Origin: Chloroflexota bacterium | Lineage (GTDB): Bacteria; Chloroflexota; Dehalococcoidia; FW602-bin16 | Assembly (NCBI GenBank): GCA_004297765.1 | Contig: SCTZ01000071.1 | Coordinates: 1-64,000, forward strand | Length of the DNA stretch: 64,000 nt | Direction of reading: 5' to 3' | In this document: positions 38,871 through 49,196 of the stretch, one piece after another | How the letters are laid out: every line of letters starts with the position of its first letter | Numbering within the stretch: the first letter of the stretch is position 1 | Notes under the pieces: generated by a model | Seen by the model: only the letters and a program-made list of their open reading frames with translations | Told to the model about the DNA's origin: nothing | Databases searched by the model: none | Program-made: the position numbers and the translations under genes

Positions 38871-41150
38871 TTACGCTTGCTTCCCACTACCAACACGGAA
38901 CACTCCCGAGTGGCTGGGAGCCGCAGCATCACGCATGACGTTGATCACACCGCGGATGCCCTCCAGACGGGAGAGCACCTTGCTGAGCTGTCCGATGCCG
39001 GTGGTCTCCAGGGTGAGGCTGATCGTGGCAGTGCTGTCGCCGTTCACCACCGTGTTGACGTAGCTCATGTTGACCTTCTCTTCGGAGACCAACGTGCTGA
39101 TGTCGCGAATCAGCCCGACCCGGTCCCAGGCCTCGATTCTCACCGGCACGGGGTAGAACTGCTTGGTGGTCAGTGACCATTCGACCGGGATCTGACGCTC
39201 CTTGTCCGGGGAGTTACGGATGTTGTGACAGTCATGGCGATGCACGGTGACGCCACGCGAGCGTGTGATGTAGCCCACGATGCCATCACCGGGAACTGGG
39301 TTGCAGCAGCGAGCCAGTTGGGTCAGCAGATCTCCCACACCCATGACGCGAATGGATGAGGCGGCGCCCTGAGAGCGGGTGACCAGGCTCTCCTGCGTGA
39401 CCGGCTTCTCCTCCTGAACCGCCAATCGCATGGCGATCTGATGGGTCGTGACCTCGCCGATCCCGATGGCTGCCATGAAATCGTCTACTCGATCATACTT
39501 GAAGAGCTTGGCGAGATCGTCCAGAGCCAGATGGTCCAGAGCCAGACGGCGCAGCTCTTTCTCCAACATCTCCCGCCCGCGTTCCACGTTCTCGGCACGC
39601 TCCTGTTTGCGGAACCATTGGCGAACCTTCTCTTTGGCGTGCGACGTCTTGACGAAGCCAAGGGCCGGATTGAGCCAGTCCCGGCTGGGCCCACGGGCGC
39701 TCTTGGATGTGATGACCTCGACGATGTCGCCGTTCTGAAGCGGGGTGCTGAGCGACACCAGTCGACCGTTCACCTTGGCCCCGATGCAGCGATGGCCGAG
39801 ATCTGTGTGGACCTTGTACGCGAAGTCCAGAGGCGTCGCGTTGGCCGGCAGGTCTTTGATATCGCCGCGCGGCGTATAGACGAAGACCCAGTCGCGAAAG
39901 ATGTCCGTCTTAACCGTTTCGACGAACTCGGACGCACCGGTCAAGTCGTTGTGCCACTCCATCAACTGCCGCAGCCAGGCCACCTTCTCCTCGAAGCGCT
40001 GGTCTCTGCGATTCGAGCCCTCTTTGTAACGCCAGTGGGCTGCGATGCCGTACTCGGCCAGGCGGTGCATGTCGTACGTCCGAATCTGGATCTCCAGCGG
40101 CTTACCGCCTGGACCGATGACCGAGGTATGCAGCGACTGGTACATGCTTTCTTTCGGCGTGGCGATGTAGTCGTCGAACTGGCCCGGGATCGGATGCCAC
40201 AGGTTATGAATGACGCCGAGCACGCTATAGCAGTCGGGCACCGAGGGTACCAGTATCCGGACAGCCAGAAGATCGTATATCTGGCTGAAGTCGCGGCCGA
40301 CCAGCGCATAGCGCTGCATCTTCTTGTGAATGCTGAAGATATGCTTGGGACGCCCGGAGACCTCGGCCTTGACCCCGGCGTTCTCCAACTCTGTCTCTAG
40401 GATGCGAATCACCTGATTGACGTACCGCTCACGCGACGTGCGCCGGCTGGCCAGCAGATGCGCGATCTCCTTGTACCTTTCCGGCTCCATGTGCCGGAAG
40501 GACAGATCCTCCAACTGCCATTTGATCTGCCAGATACCCAGGCGATGGGCCAGGGGAGCGTAGATCTCCATCGTCTCCCGGGCGATAGTCTGACGCTTGC
40601 GCGCGTCGTGCGCGGCGAGTGTGCGCATGTTGTGCAGACGGTCGGCCAGTTTGATGAGGACCACGCGAATATCTTCCGCCATGGCCAGGAGCATCTTGCG
40701 CAGGTTCTCAGCGCGAGACTCGGTGTCATCGGTGCCACCACGCCCGGCAAACCGCTCGTCGTGCGCATGAGAGGCGATACGGGCCAGCTTGGTCACGCCG
40801 TCCACCAGCCTGGCAACATCCGGACCAAACTCCCGCTCAATCCTGAGCATGGGAACGCCACAATCCTCGGGAACATCGTGCAGGAGCGCGGCCGCTATGG
40901 CGTCGCCATCAAGCTGAAGCTCGGCTAGAGTCATGGCCGTCTGGATGGGGTGCTCCAGATATGGCTCACCGGTCAGACGGACCTGCGCCCCGTGGGCCTC
41001 TTTGGCAAACGCCAAAGCCTTCTCCACCAGCATGATCTTGTCCGGCGGCAGATACGTGCGCACTTTGTCCAGCAAATTAGCGGCAGAGATCATTGACATA
41101 TCCTCAACTGGGACAAAGTATACCGCAAGGGCACGATCAGGTGCAACCAC
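38871..41150 (-). CDS. RelA/SpoT family (p)ppGpp synthetase/hydrolase
   Basis: HD domain (YLEHPIQTAMTLAELQLDGDAIAAALLHDVPED), synthetase domain (GRPKHIFSIHKKM...YDLLAVRILV), TGS and ACT domains. Start may be the internal MSMISAANLLDKV. Confidence 0.94.
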   Translation of the reverse strand: MVAPDRALAVYFVPVEDMSMISAANLLDKVRTYLPPDKIMLVEKALAFAKEAHGAQVRLTGEPYLEHPIQTAMTLAELQLDGDAIAAALLHDVPEDCGVPMLRIEREFGPDVARLVDGVTKLARIASHAHDERFAGRGGTDDTESRAENLRKMLLAMAEDIRVVLIKLADRLHNMRTLAAHDARKRQTIARETMEIYAPLAHRLGIWQIKWQLEDLSFRHMEPERYKEIAHLLASRRTSRERYVNQVIRILETELENAGVKAEVSGRPKHIFSIHKKMQRYALVGRDFSQIYDLLAVRILVPSVPDCYSVLGVIHNLWHPIPGQFDDYIATPKESMYQSLHTSVIGPGGKPLEIQIRTYDMHRLAEYGIAAHWRYKEGSNRRDQRFEEKVAWLRQLMEWHNDLTGASEFVETVKTDIFRDWVFVYTPRGDIKDLPANATPLDFAYKVHTDLGHRCIGAKVNGRLVSLSTPLQNGDIVEVITSKSARGPSRDWLNPALGFVKTSHAKEKVRQWFRKQERAENVERGREMLEKELRRLALDHLALDDLAKLFKYDRVDDFMAAIGIGEVTTHQIAMRLAVQEEKPVTQESLVTRSQGAASSIRVMGVGDLLTQLARCCNPVPGDGIVGYITRSRGVTVHRHDCHNIRNSPDKERQIPVEWSLTTKQFYPVPVRIEAWDRVGLIRDISTLVSEEKVNMSYVNTVVNGDSTATISLTLETTGIGQLSKVLSRLEGIRGVINVMRDAAAPSHSGVFRVGSGKQA

Positions 41151-41307
41151 CGTTGTGACCCCCTGGCAGTCACTTTCTTCACGTTGCCTTCTTGTCGAGC
41201 GGACGCTTCAAATGCTACAATACGGGCCCGCGCGCTGAAAACATGCGCCGGTCCGACTCCCAAGACCCGGCCTCACCCGTTGCGAGACTGGACAAGGAGC
41301 ACGCCTG

Positions 41308-44265
41308 TTGCCGCTCGATCGTATAATCGTCCACGGCGCCCGTGAGCACAACCTCAAGAACATCGACGTCGTCATCCCGCGTGACAAGCTCGTGGTAATC
41401 ACCGGTGTCTCTGGCTCCGGCAAGAGCTCTCTCGCCTTCGACACCATCTACGCCGAGGGGCAACGCCGTTATGTCGAGTCCCTCTCGGCCTACGCGCGCC
41501 AGTTCCTGGGACAGATGGAGAAGCCCGACGTCGACTACATCGAGGGACTCTCCCCGGCCATCTGTATCGACCAGAAAGGGGCCAGTCGCAATCCGCGCTC
41601 CACGGTCGGCACCATTACCGAGATCTACGATTACCTGCGGCTACTCTTCGCACGGGTCGGCCATCCGCACTGCCCGCAGTGCGGACGCGAGATAGCCCAG
41701 CAGACGGCAGAACAGATCGTCGACGCGATTCTCGAGATGCCCGAGGGCTCCCGCATCATGATCATGGCGCCGCTCATCCGGGACCGCAAGGGCGAGCACC
41801 AGGCGATCTTCGAGGATATTCGCAAAGCGGGCTTCGTTCGAGCCCGCGTGGACGGCCGCGTCTACGACGTCTCCGAGCAGATCAAACTGGACAAGAACCG
41901 CAAGCATACCATCGAGGTAGTTGTAGATCGCCTGATAGTACATCACCCACGGCCCGTCGCGACCGATGGCGAGTCAACGGCAGAGAGCGATGGAGATACC
42001 GCAGTCGATGCAGATTCCACCCGGCGCCGCATCGCCGACTCCGTCGAGACGGCCCTCAAGCTGGGCGGCGGAGTGGTGCTGGTCTCGGTGATCGACGGCG
42101 AGGAACATCTCTTCTCCGAGCACTTCGCCTGCCTGCACTGTAGCATCAGCGTCGGCGAGATCGCGCCCCGCACTTTTAGCTTCAACAGTCCCCATGGCGC
42201 CTGCCCGGCCTGCACCGGTCTGGGCACGCGGCTGGAGGTCGATCCGGACCTGATTATTCCGGACAAGAGCCTGACCATCGCCCAGGGCGCTATCGTACCC
42301 TGGGCACGTAACACCAATACGAGCACGTGGTACTACAATATCATGGAGGCCGCGGCTCGGCTGCACGGCTTCAACGTCCAAACGCCCATCAGCCAGTTGA
42401 CCCCGGAGCAGGTCAAGCTCCTGCTCTACGGCAACCGGGACGAGGTACTGACCGTTCGCCACGAAAACAAGTACGGGCGGACCCGTGAGTACGACACGAC
42501 CTTCGAGGGCGTAGTCTCCAATTTGGAGCGGCGCTACAAAGAGACCGACTCGGATTACGTGCGGGCCGAGATCGAGAAGTACATGTCTTCCCGCCCTTGC
42601 CCGGCCTGTAAGGGCCAGCGTCTCAAGCCAGAGGCTCTGGCGGTGCAGGTAGCAGGGAAGCGCATCGTGGACGTCACGGCCATGGCTGTCTCGCAGGCTC
42701 AGTCCTGGATCGACGAGCTACGCGGCACCTCGGCGCCCATCGAGGGCAACGGACACGTAGCACGTCGCCCCTTGCTAAACGAGCGTGAGCAGACCATCGC
42801 CCATCAGATCCTCAAGGAGATCCACGCCAGACTGAGCTTCCTGCTGGACGTGGGGCTGGATTATCTGACGCTGGATCGTTCCGCCGGGACCCTGAGCGGC
42901 GGCGAGGCGCACCGCATTCGGCTGGCGACGCAGATCGGCAGCGGGCTGATGGGAGTGCTGTACATCTGTGACGAGCCCTCCGTGGGGCTACACCCTATCG
43001 ACGACCAGCGACTAATCCAGACGCTCAAGAAACTGCGGGATATCGGCAACACCGTGCTGATCGTGGAGCACGACGAGTCGATGATGCGTGCCGCCGACTA
43101 CCTCATCGACATGGGACCCGGCGCCGGTGAACACGGCGGTCAGGTAGTTTCGGCCGGCACGGTCGAAGAGGTCGCGAACGACCCGGTCTCGCTGACCGGG
43201 CAGTATCTGAAGGGCACCAGGCAGATACCAATGCCCAGACAGCGCCGCCCGGGTTCCGGTCGGCATCTGGTAGTCGTTGGCGCCCGCGAGAACAACCTCA
43301 AGAACGTCGAGGTGCGCATTCCGCTGGGCATGTTCGTCTGCATCACCGGCGTCTCCGGCAGCGGCAAAAGCACGCTGCTGGACGACATTCTGTATCGCAA
43401 GCTCGCCCAGGTACTCTACAAGGCCAAGGAGCGTCCCGGAGACTGCGACAAGGTCCTGGGCGTGGAGCACATCGACAAGGTCGTGAACGTCGACCAATCG
43501 CCCATCGGGCGCACTCCGCGGAGCAATCCGGCCACCTACACCGGCGTCTTCACGCCGATCCGCGAGCTCTTCGCCACCATGCCCGAGGCGCGCATGCGCG
43601 GCTACGGGCCCGGGCGCTTCTCGTTCAATGTGAAGGGTGGGCGCTGCGAGGCCTGCAAGGGTGAAGGCTACGTCGAGATCGAGATGCACTTCCTGCCCAA
43701 TATCACTATCCCCTGCGAGGTCTGCAAGGGTGAGCGCTACAACCGGGAGGCGCTGGAGATCCGCTACAAGGCGAAGAGCATCGCCGACGTCCTGCGCATG
43801 ACAGCGGAGGAGGCCTTGACCTTCTTCGAGAACATCCCCTCGATCAGATCCAAGCTCCAGACGCTCAACGACGTGGGGCTATCCTATATCCGGCTGGGTC
43901 AACCGGCCACCACCCTCAGCGGCGGCGAGGCGCAGCGCGTCAAGCTGGCCACCGAGCTATCGCGCCGGGCCACGGGGCGCACCCTCTACATCCTGGACGA
44001 GCCGACGACCGGTCTATCATTCGAGGACACTGCCGCCCTCCTGCGGGTGCTGCAGCGGCTCGTGGATGGCGGCAACACAGTGATCGTGATCGAGCACCAC
44101 CTCGACCTGATCAAATCGGCCGACCACATCATCGACCTCGGCCCCGCCGGCGGCCAGCGCGGCGGCTACATCGTCGCCCAGGGCACGCCCGAGGAGGTAG
44201 CGGAGAATAAGGCCTCGGTCACAGGGCTATTCCTACGGCCGCTGGTCGGTGTCATGACCGGGTAG
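41308..44265 (+). CDS. uvrA: Excinuclease ABC subunit A
   Basis: TTG start; [82 protein letters not shown]; two ABC domains and CxxC zinc motifs. Confidence 0.97.
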   Translation: MPLDRIIVHGAREHNLKNIDVVIPRDKLVVITGVSGSGKSSLAFDTIYAEGQRRYVESLSAYARQFLGQMEKPDVDYIEGLSPAICIDQKGASRNPRSTVGTITEIYDYLRLLFARVGHPHCPQCGREIAQQTAEQIVDAILEMPEGSRIMIMAPLIRDRKGEHQAIFEDIRKAGFVRARVDGRVYDVSEQIKLDKNRKHTIEVVVDRLIVHHPRPVATDGESTAESDGDTAVDADSTRRRIADSVETALKLGGGVVLVSVIDGEEHLFSEHFACLHCSISVGEIAPRTFSFNSPHGACPACTGLGTRLEVDPDLIIPDKSLTIAQGAIVPWARNTNTSTWYYNIMEAAARLHGFNVQTPISQLTPEQVKLLLYGNRDEVLTVRHENKYGRTREYDTTFEGVVSNLERRYKETDSDYVRAEIEKYMSSRPCPACKGQRLKPEALAVQVAGKRIVDVTAMAVSQAQSWIDELRGTSAPIEGNGHVARRPLLNEREQTIAHQILKEIHARLSFLLDVGLDYLTLDRSAGTLSGGEAHRIRLATQIGSGLMGVLYICDEPSVGLHPIDDQRLIQTLKKLRDIGNTVLIVEHDESMMRAADYLIDMGPGAGEHGGQVVSAGTVEEVANDPVSLTGQYLKGTRQIPMPRQRRPGSGRHLVVVGARENNLKNVEVRIPLGMFVCITGVSGSGKSTLLDDILYRKLAQVLYKAKERPGDCDKVLGVEHIDKVVNVDQSPIGRTPRSNPATYTGVFTPIRELFATMPEARMRGYGPGRFSFNVKGGRCEACKGEGYVEIEMHFLPNITIPCEVCKGERYNREALEIRYKAKSIADVLRMTAEEALTFFENIPSIRSKLQTLNDVGLSYIRLGQPATTLSGGEAQRVKLATELSRRATGRTLYILDEPTTGLSFEDTAALLRVLQRLVDGGNTVIVIEHHLDLIKSADHIIDLGPAGGQRGGYIVAQGTPEEVAENKASVTGLFLRPLVGVMTG

Positions 44266-44335
44266 ATGTCCTTGTGCACCGGGCGGGGATTTTGTGATCC
44301 TGCCAGGGCATCAAGAACTTCGACATGATCTCCCC

Positions 44336-44785
44336 TCAGCGGAGCGACGTATCCCCTCCGGTCTCCAGATGCGCCCGCAAAGTCGCGGTCGTCCACACCG
44401 GCACGCCGCAGCCGAAGTAGTCGAAATCACCCGCCCAAATGCCGCACTCCATGGCGAGCGCCAGAGCGACAGTGGGTGCATCTCTAGGATCCCGCGGAAC
44501 CCGTCGCAACGCCTCCTCCAGATGGCCAGCATAGGTCTCCCGTGGAGCCAGAATGGCCCGGTTGGCAATCGAGGCCACGGCTGCATCAAGCAACTCACCG
44601 GCGGCCGCTGCCTCCAGATGCCCTCGCTTTATCAGTAGCGCCACGCGCTTGCGCAGCTCGTGCTCCGCCTCGCTCCAGGCGTCGGCAGCCACTGCCAAAT
44701 CGAGCGCGGGGTGCGTCAGAAGCTTGCGGCCTCGCACTCGCAGAACCTCTGCCACCAACGTGCTCGCATCAACGACAAGTCGCAC
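44336..44785 (-). CDS. PIN-domain protein (putative toxin)
   Basis: MRLVVDASTLVAEVLRVRG...DPRDAPTVALALAMECGIWAGDFDYFGCGVPVWTT; PIN acidic residues; follows the antitoxin-like gene. Confidence 0.8.
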   Translation of the reverse strand: MRLVVDASTLVAEVLRVRGRKLLTHPALDLAVAADAWSEAEHELRKRVALLIKRGHLEAAAAGELLDAAVASIANRAILAPRETYAGHLEEALRRVPRDPRDAPTVALALAMECGIWAGDFDYFGCGVPVWTTATLRAHLETGGDTSLR

Positions 44786-44797
44786 GCGCGTCTGCCG

Positions 44798-45073
44798 CTA
44801 CCCTGCCCGCCGCCGAACCGGTCGCTCGGGCACTGATTCGGACAGATCGTACAGCCGACTCAACTCCTCCTCGGACAATCCGGTCTCGGAAAGCACACGT
44901 TGGACGGTCTGCTCCAACCGTGCCAGCGCTTCCGCAAAGCTCCCCTCGCGGCTGGCTCCCGACGGAATGTAAAAGCCAATCGTGTGTCCATGCCGCTCGA
45001 TGGCTAGAACCTCATCGCCTGCCAGATACTGCGTGGCGCGGTCACGGAACTCGCGGACTCCTACTCGTTTCAT
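44798..45073 (-). CDS. Phd/YefM-like antitoxin
   Basis: From ATG 45073 (AGGAGG upstream): MKRVGVREFRDRATQYLAGDEVLAIERHGHTIGFYIPSG. Confidence 0.8.
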   Translation of the reverse strand: MKRVGVREFRDRATQYLAGDEVLAIERHGHTIGFYIPSGASREGSFAEALARLEQTVQRVLSETGLSEEELSRLYDLSESVPERPVRRRAG

Positions 45074-45087
45074 GTCCACCTCCTGTC

Positions 45088-45113
45088 ATGTGACCACTTG
45101 TGGCCACATTATA
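45088..45113 (-). promoter_or_regulatory. Toxin-antitoxin promoter/operator
   Basis: Near-perfect 22-bp palindrome ATGTGaCCACttGTGGcCACAT (45088-45109) abutting a minus-strand TATAAT (45113-45108). Confidence 0.65.
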
Positions 45114-45127
45114 GCACAGGATGAGCA

Positions 45128-45718
45128 CTACCGGTTGAACCAATTCATCGCGGCCACTGTTCCCTCCGCCAGGATCGCCTCCACGGCCTCCACGGCCTTC
45201 TGACGCACATCTTCGATCACCGGTCTCTCGGACGGCAGGAAGTTGCGAAGCACGTAATCCACCGTCGGTATGCCCGCCTCGCGCGGTTCGGCGTCCCCTG
45301 GGCGACCAATGCCGATTCTGACGCGCACGAACTCTTGAGTGCCCACATGCTCGATGATGGACTTGACACCCTTCTGACCACCGGCGCTGCCGTTTTCCCG
45401 AATTCGAATGCGCCCCAACGGCAAGTCCAGATCGTCGTGGATCACGATCAGCTCGCGAGGTCCTCGGCCATACTTCCTGAGCAGAGCGGCCACTGCTTTG
45501 CCGCTCTCGTTCATGAAGGTCTGCGGCTCCGCCAGAACCACGGAATGCCCCGCGATCTCGCCCTCACCAACGATGGAGAACCCCACCTTGCGGCTCAGAC
45601 CGATGCGGTGCTTCGCCGCCAGCAGATCAACGACCTGAAAACCGGCATTATGCCGGTTGCCGGCGTAGCGCGGTCCAGGGTTGCCCAAGCCCACGATAAG
45701 CCATTCCGAATTCTGCAT
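45128..45718 (-). CDS. pth: Peptidyl-tRNA hydrolase
   Basis: From ATG 45718: MQNSEWLIVGLGNPGPRYAGNRHNAGFQVVDLLA...PQTFMNESGKAV...VIHDDLDLPLGRIRIRENGSAGGQKGVKSIIEHVGTQEFVRVRIGIGRP. Confidence 0.96.
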   Translation of the reverse strand: MQNSEWLIVGLGNPGPRYAGNRHNAGFQVVDLLAAKHRIGLSRKVGFSIVGEGEIAGHSVVLAEPQTFMNESGKAVAALLRKYGRGPRELIVIHDDLDLPLGRIRIRENGSAGGQKGVKSIIEHVGTQEFVRVRIGIGRPGDAEPREAGIPTVDYVLRNFLPSERPVIEDVRQKAVEAVEAILAEGTVAAMNWFNR

Positions 45719-45722
45719 CGAT

Positions 45723-47129
45723 TTAGTACGCGTTGTCCCCGCGCAGCGCGGCGATGAGGGTGCCCAACATGATACGGATGTCCAGCCAGGGGGTCCAGTT
45801 CTCGACGTACCAAAGGTCAAAGGCGGTACGCTCTTCGATGCTGGAGTTGCCACGCAAGCCATGGATCTGGGCCCAGCCCGTGATCCCCGCCTTCTCCTTG
45901 TGGCGCTCCTGGTAGCGGGGCACGATCTGGCTAAACTTCTCCACGAAGAACTGCCGCTCCGGTCGCGGCCCGACCACACTCATCTCGCCAAGGAGCACGT
46001 TGATGAACTGAGGTAGCTCGTCGAGGGAGTAGCGTCGCATGAAACCGCCCAGCGGCGTCCGGCGCGGATCCGATTGGCTGGCCCAGACCGGACCGGTGGC
46101 CGCCTCCGCGTTGGGACGCATGGTGCGGAACTTCATACAAGGAAAAGGCTTGCCGTCCAGACCGACCCGCTCCTGCACGTAGAAGACCGACCCTCCAGGC
46201 GAGGTAACCTTCACCAGCAGGGCCAGCAGCAGGAGCAGTGGTGAGAGGAGAACCATCATAACGCAACTGACCACAAGATCCATCCCGCGCTTGATGGTCA
46301 GGTTCCAACCACGCAAGGCCAGGTCCCGTACGCTTACCATCGGCAAGCCGTTGAGATCGCTGATGCCCACGCCGGAGGTCATAATCTGAAAGACATCGGG
46401 GAAGACGCGAATGCTGACCTGTGACTTCTCACAGCGCGCCACGATCTCCAGGATCTCGCCGCGAGACAGATCGGGCTCCGCGATGATCAACTCGCCGATC
46501 CGGTACTTCTGGATCAGATCGCCAACCATCTCCACATCCCCGAGAACGGGCACACCTTCTATGCGCCGCGCATCCGGCACCTGCCTCGAAACAATGCCGA
46601 TTGGTCGATAACCCAGCCCAGGCGATTGCCTGATATTCTGGATGATGAATCGGGCCATGTCGCCGCTGCCCACCAGCAGCACGTTCACCCCACCCAATCC
46701 ATGGCTGCGAGCGAAGGCCCTGGCAAAGTGCAGCGTCCACCGAAACACCACGATCAAGGCCACGCCGACCAGCCACGAGAGTCCCAGCAGAGCACGGGAG
46801 TAGTTGAAGTCGCCTGAGATGAAGGCGCTGATGGCCATGGTCGCGACAGACGTGATCGAGAAGGACGTAAAGACCCCGTACACCTCGTCCATCCGGGAGT
46901 TGGACCTCTTCGGTCTGTAGAGACCAGCCGCAAAGAATACCACCGGGACCAGCACGGCCTCCAGCGCGACGATGCCCCAGTACACGCTCCATTGGTGGAA
47001 CTCCACGGCGGGCGGCAGCAGCCCCGTGCGGAACCGCAGCCGGTAGGCTAGATAAACGGACAGCGCCGCGGCCACGACGTCGGAGCAAAGCAGGATCAGT
47101 CCGAAGATGAGATCAATCTTACGTGTCAC
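45723..47129 (-). CDS. Polyprenyl glycosylphosphotransferase (initiating sugar transferase)
   Basis: CoA-binding-like middle domain; MDLVVSCVMMVLLSPLLLLLALLVKVTSPGGSVFYVQERVGLDGKPFPCMKFRTM...RRYSLDELPQFINVLLGEMSVVGPRPERQFFVEKF. Confidence 0.93.
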   Translation of the reverse strand: MTRKIDLIFGLILLCSDVVAAALSVYLAYRLRFRTGLLPPAVEFHQWSVYWGIVALEAVLVPVVFFAAGLYRPKRSNSRMDEVYGVFTSFSITSVATMAISAFISGDFNYSRALLGLSWLVGVALIVVFRWTLHFARAFARSHGLGGVNVLLVGSGDMARFIIQNIRQSPGLGYRPIGIVSRQVPDARRIEGVPVLGDVEMVGDLIQKYRIGELIIAEPDLSRGEILEIVARCEKSQVSIRVFPDVFQIMTSGVGISDLNGLPMVSVRDLALRGWNLTIKRGMDLVVSCVMMVLLSPLLLLLALLVKVTSPGGSVFYVQERVGLDGKPFPCMKFRTMRPNAEAATGPVWASQSDPRRTPLGGFMRRYSLDELPQFINVLLGEMSVVGPRPERQFFVEKFSQIVPRYQERHKEKAGITGWAQIHGLRGNSSIEERTAFDLWYVENWTPWLDIRIMLGTLIAALRGDNAY

Positions 47130-47224
47130 GGTTCTCTACACAGCAACGGGCGAAGAGCAGATGACTGGCACCCCCATCCCAGTGTGAACGGTTCCTCCGA
47201 GAGTGTATGAGGCGTCACGTCTCC

Positions 47225-47257
47225 AGACCGACTCGGTCTTCGAGACCGAGTCGGTCT
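47225..47257. repeat. Strong hairpin, perfect 14-bp stem with TTCGA loop
   Basis: agaccgactcggtc-ttcga-gaccgagtcggtct between the GT2 and sugar-transferase genes; no T-tract on either side. Confidence 0.75.
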
Positions 47258-47288
47258 CGGGGTCGGTCTCTTCCTCGCTGTCACGCGC

Positions 47289-48158
47289 CTACTGTCCCCT
47301 GCGCAACCACTCGTGCTGCAGCCTGGCCAGCGCCAGACGGCCCTGCACGGCCGAGACGATCAGCCAGTGCAGCGGAGCCACGGTGTCGCGTTCATAGTGC
47401 TTCTTGTAAAAAATCTGCATGGCGCGGTAGAACTCCGGAACCGTTTTGCGCTTGCTTTGCTTGCTACTCTCACCTTTGTAGTGCTTCACCACAACGCCGG
47501 GGTTGTAGACAACACGCCACCCCATCTGCTTGAAGCGCAACGCCCAGTCCAAATCCTCGCCATACATGAAGAAGGACTCGTCGAGCAGGCCTACCTTCTC
47601 CATGGCGTCCCGGCGCACCATCATGAACGCGCCGCAGACAGAGTCGACCTCGCATAGCTCGTCCGGGTCCAGATAGGTCAAGTTGTACTGCCCGAAGCGC
47701 CGGCTGCGCGGAAACAGCTTGCTAAGCCCGAGCATGCGATAGAAAGAGACCTCAGGCGTCGGAAAGCTACGCCGGCAGGCAAGGTCCAGGCTTCCATCCT
47801 GCCGCACGAGCTTAGGTCCCACTACGCCAACCTGGGGATAATGCCGCATGAAGGCACCGATCTGCGCCAGCCCGTCGGGCGGCACAGTCGTGTCTGGATT
47901 CAACAATACAACGAACTCGCCCCGCGCCAGTTTCAAGGCCAGGTTGTTGGCGTAGGCGTACCCACGGTTCTCGGCCGTCTCGATCAGGTGGGCTTGCGGA
48001 AATTGACTCCGCACCCGCTGAACGCTGTCGTCCGTGGAGCAATTGTCCACCACGAACACCTCCAGCGCCACCTGCGTGCTGGCATACACCGACCGCAGGC
48101 ACTCGACCAGCAGCGGAGCGACGTTATAATTGACGATGACCACCGATACATCAAGCAT
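47289..48158 (-). CDS. Glycosyltransferase family 2
   Basis: From ATG 48158: MLDVSVVIVNYNVAPLLVECLRSVYASTQVALEVFVVDNCSTDDSVQRVRSQFPQ...GYAYANNLALKLARGEFVVLLNPDT. Confidence 0.93.
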   Translation of the reverse strand: MLDVSVVIVNYNVAPLLVECLRSVYASTQVALEVFVVDNCSTDDSVQRVRSQFPQAHLIETAENRGYAYANNLALKLARGEFVVLLNPDTTVPPDGLAQIGAFMRHYPQVGVVGPKLVRQDGSLDLACRRSFPTPEVSFYRMLGLSKLFPRSRRFGQYNLTYLDPDELCEVDSVCGAFMMVRRDAMEKVGLLDESFFMYGEDLDWALRFKQMGWRVVYNPGVVVKHYKGESSKQSKRKTVPEFYRAMQIFYKKHYERDTVAPLHWLIVSAVQGRLALARLQHEWLRRGQ

Positions 48159-48306
48159 TCCGGGGAGGATTATACCGCAAGAACGCTCGGGCAACAATCG
48201 CTGTGACGAGCGATCCCGGATAGCCGTGACCTCGCCACCGCCAGAACCAAAGATCACGGGTCAGAAACTGCCACCCTCCGCAAAGATAAGCGCAAAGATA
48301 AGCGTA

Positions 48307-48335
48307 TTGACACCTCCGTGCTCACCTGCTATTAT
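48307..48335 (+). promoter_or_regulatory. Sigma70-type promoter of the cobalamin operon
   Basis: TTGACA (48307-48312), 17-nt spacer, TATTAT (48330-48335), just upstream of the riboswitch. Confidence 0.8.
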
Positions 48336-48359
48336 CACAGCACTGAAAAGAGAATACGC

Positions 48360-48490
48360 AACGGCCGGGGTGCCCTCGTAGAGGCTATCCAGAGGAAGTT
48401 CGGTGCGATTCCGACGCTGTCCCGCAACTGTAAGCCGGTTCGCCAGCCGGCAAGCCAGACCGCCTGTCCCCAGCCGTGATGCCGTGATCC
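48360..48490 (+). ncRNA. Cobalamin riboswitch aptamer (boundaries approximate)
   Basis: gaggaagttcggtgcgattccgacgctgtcccgcaactgtaagccgg...gccggcaagccagaccgcctg matches the conserved core and B12 box. Confidence 0.95.
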
Positions 48491-48537
48491 TTCGAGGAAA
48501 GGCACGGAGTGACGAGGTCGCCCACGGCGCACGTCTC

Positions 48538-48568
48538 CCCTGTCCACTACTTAAGGGCAGGGTTTTTT
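48538..48568 (+). terminator. Intrinsic terminator, candidate riboswitch expression platform
   Basis: ccctgtcc-actacttaa-gggcaggg followed by TTTTTT, 28 nt before the cobO ATG. Confidence 0.85.
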
Positions 48569-48595
48569 GTTGTGTCGGCGACCGGAGGAAGTGAT

Positions 48596-49138
48596 ATGGC
48601 TGCCACTAAGAGCGGTCCCGGACTCATCGTCGTCTATACAGGCAACGGCAAGGGCAAGACAACCGCCGCGCTGGGGCTGGCCTTCCGAGCCGTCGGACGC
48701 AGCAGGCGCGTCTTCATGGTACAGTTCATCAAAGGCTCGCAGACCACCGGCGAGACCGAGACGGCCAAGCGCCTCGCCCCGGATCTGGAGATCGTCCCGA
48801 TGGGCATTGGCTTCGTGCCAACGCCCGCGGCCAAGCGGCACCCCAAGCACATCGCGGCCGTTCAACAGGCCTGGGAGCTCGGCGTCCAGAAGGCAGCTTC
48901 CGGAGACTTCGACGTGGTGATCTTCGACGAGATCAACAACGCCCTATCCTACGGTATGCTCGACCCAAACCTGGTGCTGGAGTTCCTGAAGCACAAGCCA
49001 GAGCAACTGGACGTCGTGCTGACCGGGCGAGACGCTCCAGCGGAGATCATCGAGCTGGCCGACCTGGTCACCGAGATGCGCGAGATCAAGCACCCGTATC
49101 AGAAGGGTCTCGCGGCCCGCGAAGGCATTGATTTTTAG
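48596..49138 (+). CDS. cobO: Cob(I)yrinic acid a,c-diamide adenosyltransferase
   Basis: From ATG 48596 (GGAGG upstream): GLIVVYTGNGKGKTTAALGLAFRAVGRSRRVFMVQFIKGSQTTGE...VIFDEINNALSYGML. Confidence 0.95.
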   Translation: MAATKSGPGLIVVYTGNGKGKTTAALGLAFRAVGRSRRVFMVQFIKGSQTTGETETAKRLAPDLEIVPMGIGFVPTPAAKRHPKHIAAVQQAWELGVQKAASGDFDVVIFDEINNALSYGMLDPNLVLEFLKHKPEQLDVVLTGRDAPAEIIELADLVTEMREIKHPYQKGLAAREGIDF

Positions 49139-49168
49139 GGGGCTAGGGGTTGGGGGCTGGGGGCTGGG
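49138..49168 (+). repeat. G-run tract (potential G-quadruplex)
   Basis: gggggctaggggttgggggctgggggctggg: five G-runs of 3 to 5, in the cobO-cobT gap. Confidence 0.7.
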
Positions 49169-49196
49169 ATCCCCAACGACGAAAGGAGTTACTGCT

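Noticed and set aside
39441-40400. 319-aa plus-strand ORF
   Set aside because: Antisense of relA/spoT; typical high-GC shadow ORF.
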